DNA from: Glandiceps talaboti
Lineage: Eukaryota; Hemichordata; Enteropneusta; Spengelidae
Assembly: GCF_964340395.1 (NCBI RefSeq)
Contig: NC_135563.1
Location: 22,692,809-22,756,808, forward strand
Direction: 5' to 3'
DNA: 64,000 nucleotides
The notes below the pieces were generated by a model. It made no database searches. It saw only the letters and a list, made by a program, of their open reading frames with translations, and was not told where the DNA came from. Made by a program: the position numbers and the translations under genes. The stretch's first letter is position 1. Every line of letters begins with the position of its first letter. Shown piece by piece: positions 47,266 to 60,808 of this stretch.

Positions 47266-48904
47266 AGCGATACACTCTTCACTATACTCTTATACGATAT
47301 GATCAACCCCGAACAGTCAAATAGTTATGACCTCTTGACCCTTTCAATCAATCATCTACGTTCACATGCAACGACAATATGCTGTAATTGTCGAACTGTC
47401 TCGGATCCATTTAGCGCATGAATGGTGCATACGGTTAAGACAGCTTACTGTGTAGAATACGAAATAGCCCTTTGTAGTGCTTCCCTGCGATATATCATTC
47501 GTGTTGTTAAACGTAAAGGAAATTATTACAAGCATTTAAAACACCTTTTCCGTTCAATACGGGGAACATTGTCGCCTCTTTTTGAATACTGTAATTCCTG
47601 CCAGCAACTCACCATACGTTCTACGAAGGTACACAATTTAGTTTATTTATCTACCATTGTCGCATTGATGTAATTTAATATCAAATCTCTAGAGAGCACA
47701 TTTCAATATGTGCTACATCACGTTGCATATACTTGTCGACTTTGAAGTAATAACCGTGTTCTACAAAAGACCAATCTAGTACACGTTTTAGCATTCAACC
47801 ACGGTAAGCAACACGGTGCAAAGCATCCGGATGTATAAATCAGCCATGGAAACAAAGTTTAAATAGAAACGTACTGACTAAACATATATTATCGGTTAAA
47901 AGTCTTTCAAACCTACTTACATTATTGTCTTGAAATCGGACAAAACGGTCTCGTTAAGTCACTGTCTTTGGAATTGGGGACATATCCCTAATTATCTGAA
48001 TTTCTATTTTAATAACGTTGACAATAAGTGAAAATTAGATTTAATGTTTCATAATTATAGATGGACAAACACATTTTTTTCAATCGCACAGCACGGTGAT
48101 ACTCAGCGTTGTGCAAAGTGTTAACATATGTATTGACAAGCCTTTGAGATGAACTATGCCATTGACAATAGCACTATTAAAACGTGACATGTACTTTACC
48201 ATTGAATCATCATTTACGACGTATTGATAAGGCACTGTGGTGTTTTGACATAAGATCAGATCAGGCTGGCGTTTTTCTTAAATGCAGTGGATCAGGATAT
48301 AAATGTGGTCAGCAACTAACAATATCAAGAAAAAATATTTCAGTTTTTCTTGTATATGGACCTTGATTTATTAAAGATTGAAAGTCTGAATAACTGGTGT
48401 ATACATTAGAAGATCGGACAATTAATGTATTCTTATTCCATGCTGAGTTATATTTTATTGAGTGTATAATACTTTAGGGCAATGCTGCTTGTTATTAATA
48501 CGTATGTAATGGTTTGGATTTGTATGTGAGACACATACAGAGTTAACCGCTAAAGGTTCCTTTTAAAAATTAAAAAAATTAAACCATCTTTTCAATAACC
48601 CTTTGATTAAAAATGAAATCTCGGATGACCGCAAAATTATGCATAATTGCGAGAAAATCGTCTTTGCAAGCACACTTCAGTGACAGTGATATACAAATTA
48701 TCAGAGGTGAATCATCATCGGTATATGCTATAATTCCATACCTCATCCATTGATTGCTCATGAATAATAAACTTCCCTCAGTTGATGCTGGCAGAGTTGT
48801 CATTTTGTGCACCGTGTTTTGAGTTATGATTTTGTGCATGAGATTCGCTTCTTTTCCAAAGGTTAAATTAATAGTCACAAAAAATATGTTCATGGACAAC
48901 AAGC

Positions 48905-48905
<1 letters not shown>

Positions 48906-48944
<39 letters not shown>
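48906..48944 (+). repeat. (CAA)n microsatellite
   Basis: About 13 CAA units. Confidence 0.95.
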
Positions 48945-48945
<1 letters not shown>

Positions 48946-51699
48946 CACTTTTCTTGTACATTTACAGAGATGTGTACATAATCACATGATGAATCTTTTA
49001 GTCACGATACACATAATGCATTTTTTCATTACGTTGATGGAAGGCCTTTAAAGTGAAAAGCATTGGTTAATGGCTATAACGCAATACATCAGGACTGTGG
49101 GTTAATGGTAAATGCTGCTAGGAATGTAATTAATAGGGATGCAAAAGTTGTAGATAATACAGTCTCTACAAATGGTAGAATCAGCGAAGGCGTGAATAGA
49201 AATTCTGGAATAAAGATGGAGGTAGGTTAACCGTGAGCACACTATTCGACAGTTACTGGTAAACGGCAAGTAACCGACTATGCTATTCGAAACTTCACTT
49301 TTTCTAATACTGAATTCTTGCCTAAGGGGACTGTATTATCTGCAGCATTTGCGCCCCTTAATCAAGCACTGTACATATCTGTAGATTTAATCTACACTAA
49401 TAGTAACAATGTTTAAAACCTTCTACTAGTAATACATATTCATACGTGTGCCATAGGGGGAGTTCACAGAGACACATTCATGCTACATCCTTAGCTTAAT
49501 GTTTTGAAGAAAACCACACTTCGATGTATACTGGATAAAGTTTATTACGAATATTGAAGACAGAAAATATGTTTTAGTTGGTGATGAATTATCAACTAAC
49601 TGTAAACTGTAAGTCGACCTGTAAGATAACAACTGAACTGCCAAACAATTACAATGATTAGTTTGCAGGATAAACTTCTCTCATTCCATGCAAAACTCTT
49701 CTTATAAGCTTACTTTGCAAATTCAATTTATGAGGCATCCACTCTAACAAAAAGTACAAAGATGAGACGCATGCGACTGATTCAATAAATTTATATTTTT
49801 ATATTGGTCATGTTTTGCAGGACTGTATGTGGTAGTTACGGTGTATTGTTTTGGCGATTTTAATTCTAATGAGTGCACACGAGGCACATACCGACCATTA
49901 AGCGTTCTTTCAGTGCAAGTATCAAATTACTAATTCTAACACGTCTAAGACTAATAGAAATGGATTAAAGTTGGCTTAGAAACACTTGATTTTTGAATGG
50001 TATCACATAAATGCAACCTATTCCCCATCTGTACGACGTAAAAAGGGGAAGATAAAAAATACATATTAGCCATGTTTACACGTGGGATAAATGTTTCTTA
50101 GCTATGTTAAACATGGCTTCTTCCATACATTATACGATCATTATCTTTATATCTATGTACTCTATCGTTTTTATTTCATTGTATTTACTTGTAGTATTGG
50201 CAGGTAGTGTATTTACTCTGACACACAGACTTCAATGTTTATTTCAACCTTATAATATAAGGGTCAGTTTATTTAGAGTAGTTTGTATTGAATATAGGAG
50301 AGATGAATTACGTGGCTTTTTATGAAGATATTAAGCTTTTACAACCAGCTGTTGAAAGCAATCATATTTACCTATCCTTTATCGTACATTTAAGTCAACA
50401 GTAATTAATAAGCAATGTGTTTACTTCTAACAAAAGAGTGTCTCTTTCATTGACACAGAAAGATGGGCGGAACAAACGACAGCTAATATAATCCCCGGTG
50501 GCGTTTTGTTGTAACAATAGAGCAATAGGAGCGTGATGCACAACTTAAAACGGTTGCACCCTGTATACGTGGATTCCATATGGCTTGCGGGCAGACACAA
50601 CTCAAAGTAAACTATCGACAGAATAATGATGCTTAGATACTTCGTTCTGCATCACGCTTCGGAAGAATATGATAATACTTATATTATGAATACTAATTAC
50701 TTACGTGGCAGGATTAGCCATTATCTGTGTCAACATATGCAAATGAGCGTGGTTTACCTTAAACATTTATCCATTCAAGTACTGTAAAGTGTTGTCACCA
50801 GTGCGTCAATTACATTTCGGTTGCAATACAACTGTGGAATGGTGTTAAATTTGAAGTAAACGTCGACAATTTTGAATATTTTTTATCATTGCTTTTTTTT
50901 CAAAGACTGCCAGACGGTCAAAGGATGATTAATTACTTTGAGTATTACTAGTACTGTATTTAAACGATCACAATTTGTAGTGTCACTACGAGGTGATAAT
51001 GTGGTTACCACTCTGCATGCAAAGTTCTAATTCCAAGAGTGGATATACGAAATCATTACATATTCAGGGCAAGTCAAGCGGTATAGTAACAAAACTTCGC
51101 AAAAACTTTGTATCTAACATTATCAATTAATCACAATGATTTAGTACATGCTTCGCAAGCTGTTATTCAAGAACTACGTGTGTTTACTGCTAATTTTCAT
51201 GAACCTTTTCAGTTTGCACAATAGGCAGACCAGTTGGTACATATGGACATGATAAGGAGGAATCAAAAACCCTACACAGAGGAAGCAAGCTATGGATCTA
51301 CCAATTAAAATGTTGTAAATCAATCACATCTTTGTGTGACGTGGTTTTAATTGACGATCGATATTCCACAATAGAGTAGTTCTCAGGTGTGACGTTAAAG
51401 GTTTATTCTTTACCCGTACGTACATTCTGTTGTGTTCACGCCGAAGATTCTCGCAAGGCTTAGTTGTCACATGATGAGACAGCCAAAGCTACTTACAGAG
51501 AGATCTCACAGGATAATTTTCCTACCGCGCTCATGTCCAAAGCTCGGAAAGTTAAGAAATGTATGTAAATGTGTGTAATGAAATGTTAAAAGCTGTTTTC
51601 CGGATATGGATACACTTATAATATATTCCCAATTGAGATAGTTGAGAAAAAAATATATTAAAATGTATTGTTTTTAGTTTCTTTTTCTTTTTCCCCGTG

Positions 51700-51816
51700 T
51701 TTGTTTGTTTGTTTGTTTGTTTGTTTGTTTGTTTGTTTGTTTGTATGTATGTATGTATGTATGTATGTATGTATGTATGTATGTATGTATGTATGTATGT
51801 ATGTATGTATGTATGT
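51700..51816 (+). repeat. (TTTG)n followed by (TATG)n microsatellite
   Basis: About ten TTTG units directly followed by about eighteen TATG units. Confidence 0.97.
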
Positions 51817-54160
51817 CTGTCTCAAGCAATAACATTGCAATTCCTAGGCTCCTAAATTTCTCATTTTGAATCGTTTCTCTATTATTCATCCTCTGTGCTA
51901 ATGTGACTTTTGTTGTTGCAGGCAGGAGGAAAACCACCAATCACAATAACGGTTAGGCTGCAATGTAGCTCACTTCCATGATTAAGGTCTCTCTCCTAAT
52001 ACTGTTATGACATTAAGGTTTGTCTGAGACTTTAACCGGTTACAAGTTGTCCGATCTTATTACATTAAAAAAACTAGTTTATTTTGATTTTCACTTTAAG
52101 TAGTAAAGTGCAGAACATTTTAGATGACCTTGTCTGCAGTGTTCTTTTTTAGTTCCTGTCATTTTAGGAGGAAACGTAAAGTATACTTTTCTTATATAGG
52201 TAATGAAGAGCCACGTTCAGCATTTGAAAGGCATAATGAACTGATATTAAATGATATAGGCAGATTGTTCTCTCCTGAATGCATGTTGGATTTGATAAGT
52301 TTGACCCGATATACGTTGAGTTGGCTAAGTATTTACCAGATGAAATCAGACTGACAAAGTGCTGTGTGTGTGTGACGAGACTCCAAACCTAAAACCAATC
52401 ACATTCTCTCGTATGCAAGTCAGGGAATCCGATTTGATCACTTGTGGTGAGAAACTATTCCCGATAGTGTATCTTGAGCAATATCTCAAGCCACGTTGAA
52501 AGACCATATACTAGTCTTATACAACGTACACGTTTATATTGATTGGGGTGAAAGGTTTTACATCAAATAATAAATAGATTTCTTTTCAAACTTACTTTGT
52601 TTTCGGTGATGATATTATCCCACAATTTGGCATGTGACGTAGGGATTGTTCAGGTCGACGTGGTTCCTGTGGTTCTCGGGTTTATTTGATAACCTTTTTA
52701 GTGCTTTTGCATTTGTCTTTTGTGAGAGAGCGACGGGATCGTAAGAATATGACTGTAATTTAGCATGTTCGTATATACCACTACTATTTGTTTGATAGTT
52801 AAGGAAAGTAATAAATAAATTGCTGTTCACTGCGTGTATAGAGTGTATGAGCAGAATTGAAAGCCGGTTTGCAGAAAATAATCAGTAAATTGTTTTTACT
52901 GCTCCGATTCAATAACGAAAAGGGGTTGTGATGTCTAAATGAAGTTTCAACAAAAACAGTGAAACAATGACTTATTGATTGCAGATCAAGACCACAGACC
53001 AAGACCATTTAAAAAATATGAAGGCATTTAGCAAGAAAACAAAGCTGTATGATCGACATCAGCAAGGAAAGACACGATGCATACATTTGGGTCCACAAAT
53101 GTATAACAGGATAGGAAATTTTTTTGTGTGTCACGATAAAGGCGTGCTCATGTATTCATACACAATTGTAACCGTAAATGTATGAAGTGCGTTCTCACAT
53201 TGTTTTGTCCTTTTTTTGTTCTTTTATCCAAACTATTTTCATGTAAAAAGTACTTGGACTGCATCTTGTTGTGAACATTATGTATGGTAAATGAGTCAGT
53301 ATACAAATCGACTGGTTGTGGATAACCCCAGTTCATGGACAGTAAGTCCATGCTATATTCAGCATTATATTTTGCCCGTATATTAATGGTGCAAATCGGG
53401 TGATCTGATTTGTCTATATATCAAACTAACTGTTCTGAAACAATTTTATACGCACAATTGACACTCGTCCAAGTTGAGAATGTTGCCAAATACTACTTGT
53501 AGTCGTCTGCTGCATCTGTTTTCGACTTTTTCAATATACTGGCATCTGTTTCACGTACAACGTATAATCATTGGTATTTTGACAGTTTTCAGTGAATATA
53601 TTGTTTGTTGTCTGATCGAAAAATGATACTCCAGTGACACAGCTCGTTCAGCTTTAAAGAAACTGTAAATAATTTTTCACTAACACAGATATTAAAGGTC
53701 ACCTTAAAATGAAAAAAAATAACACTACAGAGCAAATAAAGGGGATGTTTGCCTCTGACTGCCGTTCTTAACATGAACGACACAGATGTTACAGCTTTGC
53801 TTATGGATTTATATTATTAAAATAAAGCCAATGGAGGTCAAATGTCAAGGATTGGGAACAGCTTAGAGATTATGATGTGCTGTCAACTTGTCACCGAGTT
53901 GAAATGACAAAAATTGGTTGCCATGGAGTCAATGACGCCTCAATGTAATATTTACACACTTGGCATACCAAAACTCTTACAGTTCCAACAATTATCCAAC
54001 AAATGACCTAAAATTAAAAAAGAAATCTGATGATATTTCTTTGAGGGAATTCTTTTCTTCAATGAATTTAATTGAGCTTGTTTTATGTTTAAACGAAGGG
54101 GAATCAATGCCTGTTAAATATTTTAGCAGTGAAGAAAAATAATCTGTTTATTAAGATACC

Positions 54161-54301
<141 letters not shown>

Positions 54302-57300
54302 TTTTTTAAGTTCGATAACGAAATATGATATTCATGAGTTGGAGCTTTGACCATTTCTGTCTGTATATTGACAACTTAGCATCGAGTTCATCAAGTAATA
54401 AACTCTTTTAAAATATTTCAATTTGATTAATTGACTGAAAATGCATGTTACCACGATGTCCTTCTATTCATATTACTCTTACGTTCAAGATGGTGTGTTG
54501 AGTAACGAAACTTTGCCTTACACATCGGGTAAGGTTTCTAGCTGACTTACAACGTGAATTATATGTTATGACATCACCAAACTATGGCATATATGATACA
54601 TAACCGTGTAATGTGAACACTTTTTAGTAACCCTCTCAAGCGTGAATTTGCTGTTCTGCATGAACAGTTACGTATATATTTGCATCAAGCTCTAACTGCC
54701 ACAACTAGTTACAGTCACGTTTTGGAATAGTTTACACGGATCACAATTTGGGTCTGTAATAGATTTTGCGGATTCAGTTGTTACACTGTCTGAAAAAGTA
54801 GTTAAATTGCCTTGCTAATATGTTCCCCTTGCAGGAAGTTGTTTAAATAACAATCCACATATTATTGATAAAAACGGTGTGATATTATAAAAATGTTATT
54901 CATTGAACAAAGCGTGAAAACTGTATTCGTGTGTAATCACAGCTCTGTATATGATCTGTCCAAGCATTATGTATACAAGTTTTGGATCAAAAGAAAATCA
55001 CAATGAATGCTGACCAGCTTCAGGCTGTACGATTTAGGGTATTTTTCTCTATAAACCTTATAATCGCGACACAAAGTTGTGGTTTTCAGGCTTTCAACTT
55101 CTACATCATTATATAATCATTAACTAGAAGTGTTTACATGTTTTGTCATTTTCCTTTGAATCGTTCACTAAATTAAAATACTAAGCTTGCCATGTACACG
55201 TCGTATTGAAGCCACTTTGCGTTTTATGAAATATGTTATCCCCCCTACCAGATTATTATCACGCCACTCAAGTTTGGTTTTTAATTAACAATTAAAGTCC
55301 TTCTTTTTCAAGTGGTGTTCTTTTCATATCCATCCTTAAGAACTAGTTGCCTTTACTAGATTTTAATTCCGAATCTGCAGACTTTGATATCGTATTTCAT
55401 CCTGTAATTGGTCTATTCTGAGTAGTACACCTGTAACATATGTTTCAGCAATACTAATATCCAGGGTGTTCCTGGCAATAATTAGCAGTTTCTGTCTACT
55501 GCTTTTTTTTTCGAAACACATCTCGTCCGCACCCTTTGGATTCTGTAAAGTCTGTTTCAATTTGTGTTCTCTCTAGGTGTGGGAGTTTAATGACTTTCTG
55601 GCTGATGTAAGATTGGTGCAAATATCGGTGCTCCTGATACGTCTTAACACTTCTCAAATAAAGTTCTTAAATGTACTGATGCAGTTGTTAATCAGCATCA
55701 TTAGACTTCTAATGTTATGTAGACAAGCATCCCTTCGAACCACGCGATACAACAGTGAGCCTAAAAGCTACACCCATGGATGATTTGGTTTCTTATCAGT
55801 ATCAATGTTTAATATGAAATGATCATAATTTGTTTTGCTATCCTCTTTTTTATGGGCAGTTGTCTAATTACAGATTATTCCATTTTAATCAATTAAACAA
55901 ATCTTTCCTACATGACATGTACACTTGCTACTTGAATCATTAATTGAAAAAGGTTTGCTTACATATTACACAATGCCCTCCACTGCTAACATTTCGAACA
56001 AGTTTACCATACCAGCACAATGCATGTACTTTTCCTTTTTATGTAACAGGCTAAACCATCGGACTTATTAACCAAGATGAAGTGTACAAATTTGATATAT
56101 TAACCAATAAATATGTCAGAAAACCCGTGAGTAGCATAATTTATATTTTTATTTTGTCAGCTGTGAAGGCGACTCTTTTAGATTACAATTCAATGAAATA
56201 TTATTTCGGTAACGTATACCGTTCTTGGAAAAGATTATCATTTTCAATTATCGTTCAGAGTTCGTTAAATCTTAGAAAGAGCTGTGCTATAGGTATACAG
56301 AATTATCCTAAGCTGTAAACATATGGTAAGCTTTTTCAGTATTGTAGTTCGATTAATTGGAGATCATAAACTTCTTAATCTTAAATACATTTGGATTCGA
56401 TGAATGTTCAAGCCTGTTAATTCCTAGTGGTATTGTGCTAGTATACAACGTGATAATGTATGTCTGAAAACTACTTCGTTAAAGTTTTTCTAGTAGAAAT
56501 CGACTTAGGCACTTAGCGGAAATGTAAAACCTTCCAAATACCAAAGTCTATAATACTACGATGTACCTTATAAGCTCTTATAATCAGGAGCTCAATCCAA
56601 TTATCATTGGTACAGTTAGATGAAAGATAAAGTAATAAGCTTAATTTAATTCTCTGTTGATCAAATCGATTAAATTCTAATATTTTTGCAGCTGGTTGGT
56701 TAAAATCGAAGTCTAGCATCATTGCTGCGCATGTCACGGAAATGCGTATGACGTCTTTAATATGATTGTTTACTGCATTGCCAATTTTGTAATTTACAGA
56801 ACAGGAAACTAAACAACATGGTTATTAAGGAATACGAACTTTGGTGTAATCGAAATATTGATTGCATGTCTTTTCAAAATTTTCATAAGTATGAAATCCC
56901 TATGCCTAAGGCTATTGACAATAATTAAGTGTTTAGAATCAAAATCAAATAATGGTGTTAAGGACGCAAAGGCAATATGGATTCCATGGTGGGATTGGTA
57001 CTCAGAGTGACGTACAAAGCCAAATCTGCTGGGCAGGCTGTTTGATTATTATCCAACTACAAGATGTAAAGATAGAATGCTGGAAAGAGTTGCATCAATG
57101 CTTGGTATTTCACGCCTCGGTGTATGCAATTTTACGAATGACATTTCAATCTCAACGCATTTCATGATTTGTATCTACTACAAGATGATTTCACATGCTT
57201 TCAATGAAGTAATTACGTCATGCAATTATAAAATAATAGAGAGACTGCTTATTGGGTAGTTGACGATTCCTCTTCAAATGACCTAAATATGCCATCAAAT

Positions 57301-60300
57301 TCTTTGTGATGTTAAAGCTTGAATGAACATCCAAATGAATCAAGTGCTATTACCACAACAAATTCACAAAATGAATGTAATTTCGAAAGGATTGACATCA
57401 AAAAGCCACACATTTCATGCATAAATGGGTGCAGTAATCGATTTTATTATTTCGTAGGACTAACCTCACAATATCACTAGTAGAGGGTTACAAACTATTG
57501 TGAGCCTTTTGAATGAAAAGTGCAGAAAATCGAAATTACGCATATTCAAAATGATTAGGATGTGACAACAAAGATGGATATATCTGCAAAAGAAACGAAT
57601 GATGGCTGTGTTGAGTATATCTGTCAGGGCGGTGTTTGAGAGGGCATCACTCGACCTAATACTAAAAGTAGATGGTGTACGTCTCAATGCGTTGGCAGTG
57701 CAGCAACATGCTCGAAAGCACTGAAAGGTTAGAAATTACAAGTTTTTGCTATGAGTGTGGATGTCTTTCGTCAATATGAAGTCATAACTTGCCTTTGACT
57801 GCAAAACAAACAGGTTGTTTCTGTAGAGTTTGCAGATTCGTTTCTTTACTATTGTATAGCTCTCTGAGTTTGTGTTCACCTTGAGTTTATGGGAGTGTTG
57901 ATGGCGATTTAATTAGTGAACACTGTCTACAACTTCAGTTCGGCAATGGCGACATTTGTTCTGTGTACTTATGTCATTATGTTGTTTTAAATGTTGTCCA
58001 GAAGATGCTAATTCCTCCTAACTAATCTGGCATCCGTATATTGTTTAGCTATTCGGGTGTCGAAATAGTCGTAATACATGTATAACTTACACGATGATAA
58101 CCAGTTACAGGTTTGTGTGAACTAAACCAAGCTGACAAACTTGGTGTATCATTACTAATGAATTGTATATAATTCACTTGCAATGGGTATGGATCTAATG
58201 AGGTTGATTTGTTCGTTTGTGTTATTGTTTAGATTCATGTCAGCTTTGAATTACGTGTTCACCGGTCGTAACCAAACGGATTTACTTCCCTTAAATGTAT
58301 AAATCTCTGTAAACGTAAACGCCTTTACACTTTGAAAAACATTGTCGTGAATTGCAAAATAGTATATCCCTGGCAAAGGATAGGGCATATATTGATTATA
58401 TTAAAGGTCTCTTTTCGCAAGTATGTTTAACATATTTATATGCTATGATCTCAGACTTATTAAGTATATTTACGAGCAAGTCATGTTATCCATAAAACAT
58501 AGTATCAAACCGCTCTCATAGATTAATCATCTTGTCTGTCATTTTGTCATGGAAACAGTCTAGAAAAATGAACACGATAAACATAGAATAAAAGACCATG
58601 GTTCACTTGGCGTAGCAGCACAGTAACACAGTAAAGTGAATATTTCCCAATATCAAATTGAATTCACGGGCAAATCATGAATGATGTTTTTTCCTCTAAA
58701 TTAGACAACGTTTGTGTTATATGAGTGTTTGATTTAAATACTCCATCTTTATATTATGCCTTATATATGATAAAGTAATATTCAATATGGTTGAACTCAT
58801 ACAAATATCTAGCGATATATGATTCGGATGAGAGTGGGGCATTAAAAAGGTCAGGCCTCCATGAATCTATTATTAATTGTGATGAATGTAATTTGAGACC
58901 TTTTCTAACATAGACATTTGGTAGATTGTGTGACAGAAGGAGAAATTCAATAGGAATGAGATGGTGTTCATTATAAATTAATTGCTTTTGAATTCTACAC
59001 ATAAGATCTCAAAGAGAGAATAAATACTATTGTATGAAACGACATACGTTGTGCTGTCCAATGCCGTGTTCCATATGACTTATTTTCACATGTATAACCA
59101 TTGTATTGTCAAGGCATATTACGCTATGCACGTGGGATGACATTGGTTTTGTCCGATTTTACAGGGTAATACTTGATAATCGCTTCAACAATAATGCATG
59201 TGAATCTGCTTCTGAAGTTTTTACTGTTAGAGGTCCCAAATAATACTTCAAATCAAAGATTCATATATCGAAATACATCAAAGTTAAAGTAATTACATTT
59301 TTTGGACAATTTATGTGAGGGAGAAGTAGCGTGCCCAGTGTAATACAAGCCAACGATTTAATTGGGTGCCAACTCGAAGATTGAGCAATGATGTTTTAAA
59401 GGATATTTTGATGTGATGGATGTCGTTCACCTTCGCGTAATGTTAACGTTTGTATGAGTGCGAGGGTGTGTTGATTTTATCTAAACCTGAATGTTGAAAT
59501 CAGCTCTTCTGGGTCTGTTTGCAGTTCTTCAAAGGACTATTGCCTTAAGGGTACACGCCTTACAATTTCACTTACATATACAATACGTTCAGCTTTATGT
59601 ATATACATAGATCGATCAATCAATCAAAACATAAATCAACTAAGTTAAACTTCAATTTCGGAACACTGCATCATGGTACATTTGTTTTTATGTGAAGGAA
59701 AGATTTATAAATTGAGGAACAACCGAACAGCAATCAATAGTACAATAGTCTTACATTAATAGTTTACAAATGAATACGGCTAGACAGCACGATTCTGAAT
59801 TCACTGTGTGGATGATAGCACTGAGTTATATTAATGCAAGAGCCTTGCTACAGCGTACACAATACAATGCACTTGCTTAAATAATGACACGTATAGATAT
59901 AGTGGCGTAAACAACATACGAACTGTCAATAACATATGCTGTACGCTCATGATACCTTTTATTCCATGGTTACCCTTTAAATATTCATAAAGACATTAAC
60001 ACTTTGAAACGTGAAAGTGTCATGGATTCTCTATTTAGTATGCTACGATGATTGTTACAAGATCGTGTAATAAAATATGTATAAGTGTCTGGAACAAAAA
60101 CACGTTCACTCCCAAGTATCCCAATCTGTTTCTAAATGATGTCGCTAAATATCATGCCTTAGATTTACAATTTTATTTGAAGTATACAATCATATGGAGA
60201 ACGGTGTTTCGTCGTCGCGGATTTTGATTTGCCAATTCGTCTAATCATTGTGCTAGAATTGGCGCCAATACCTTAATCCAGACTCAAAGCAAATTCAAGG

Positions 60301-60489
60301 AAATGTAGATATTATTTTTTTTGGTATTTGGTATACTTTCTGTGGTTAGCATTTTGTCAAAGGGTACATCTCAATATATCGACAAATGTCCCAATTTGTA
60401 TCTGCACTCTTATTGAAATATGGAATATTGAAAGCTTGACAAGGTTATACTATCTAGGATAATTCTCAATGCACACTTGCATAATTAGA

Positions 60490-60600
60490 ACGTGCACAAT
60501 AGCACCCTTCCATAATTGGCATGTCAGCGTTTATGAACCCTCTAGACCCTACACAATAGTACCCATCCATAATTGGCATGTCAGCAGTTGTGACCCTTTT
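60490..60600 (+). repeat. Two-copy tandem repeat of about 60 bp
   Basis: CACAATAGCACCCTTCCATA and CACAATAGTACCCATCCATA, each followed by ATTGGCATGTCAGC and a looser tail. Confidence 0.88.
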
Positions 60601-60751
60601 GTCAACACTTGAAATTGTGAACGTGACATTCACACACCTGTATTATCAACTTGGGCTATCCATTTCTCCAAAAACTGTAATACTCTCTATGTAAACGTTT
60701 GTGACAGTTCGTCGTTGTCTTCTTAGCAGGTCACCCATAGAGGTCGTATAT

Positions 60752-60808
60752 TGATCAGAGAACGCACATATTAGCATTAAGGGTCACATCGATCAGAGAA
60801 CGTACATT
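60752..60808 (+). repeat. Short two-copy repeat around GATCAGAGAACG
   Basis: GATCAGAGAACGCACAT and GATCAGAGAACGTACAT occur about 38 bases apart. Confidence 0.8.

Larger units (their letters stand above)
47266..54160. other. Intergenic sequence
   Basis: About 7 kb with a (CAA)n run at 48906-48944 and a (TTTG)n/(TATG)n run at 51700-51816. Open frames such as 52124-52354 and 48579-48902 show no motif I recognise and no convincing splice partners. Confidence 0.5.

Noticed and set aside
52124-52354. 76-codon frame with an AG border upstream of GAGGAAACG
   Set aside because: No recognisable domain and no partner exons in phase; not enough to call a gene.
58754-59002. 82-codon minus-strand frame
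   Set aside because: A weak resemblance to transposon-type sequence could not be tied to any motif.
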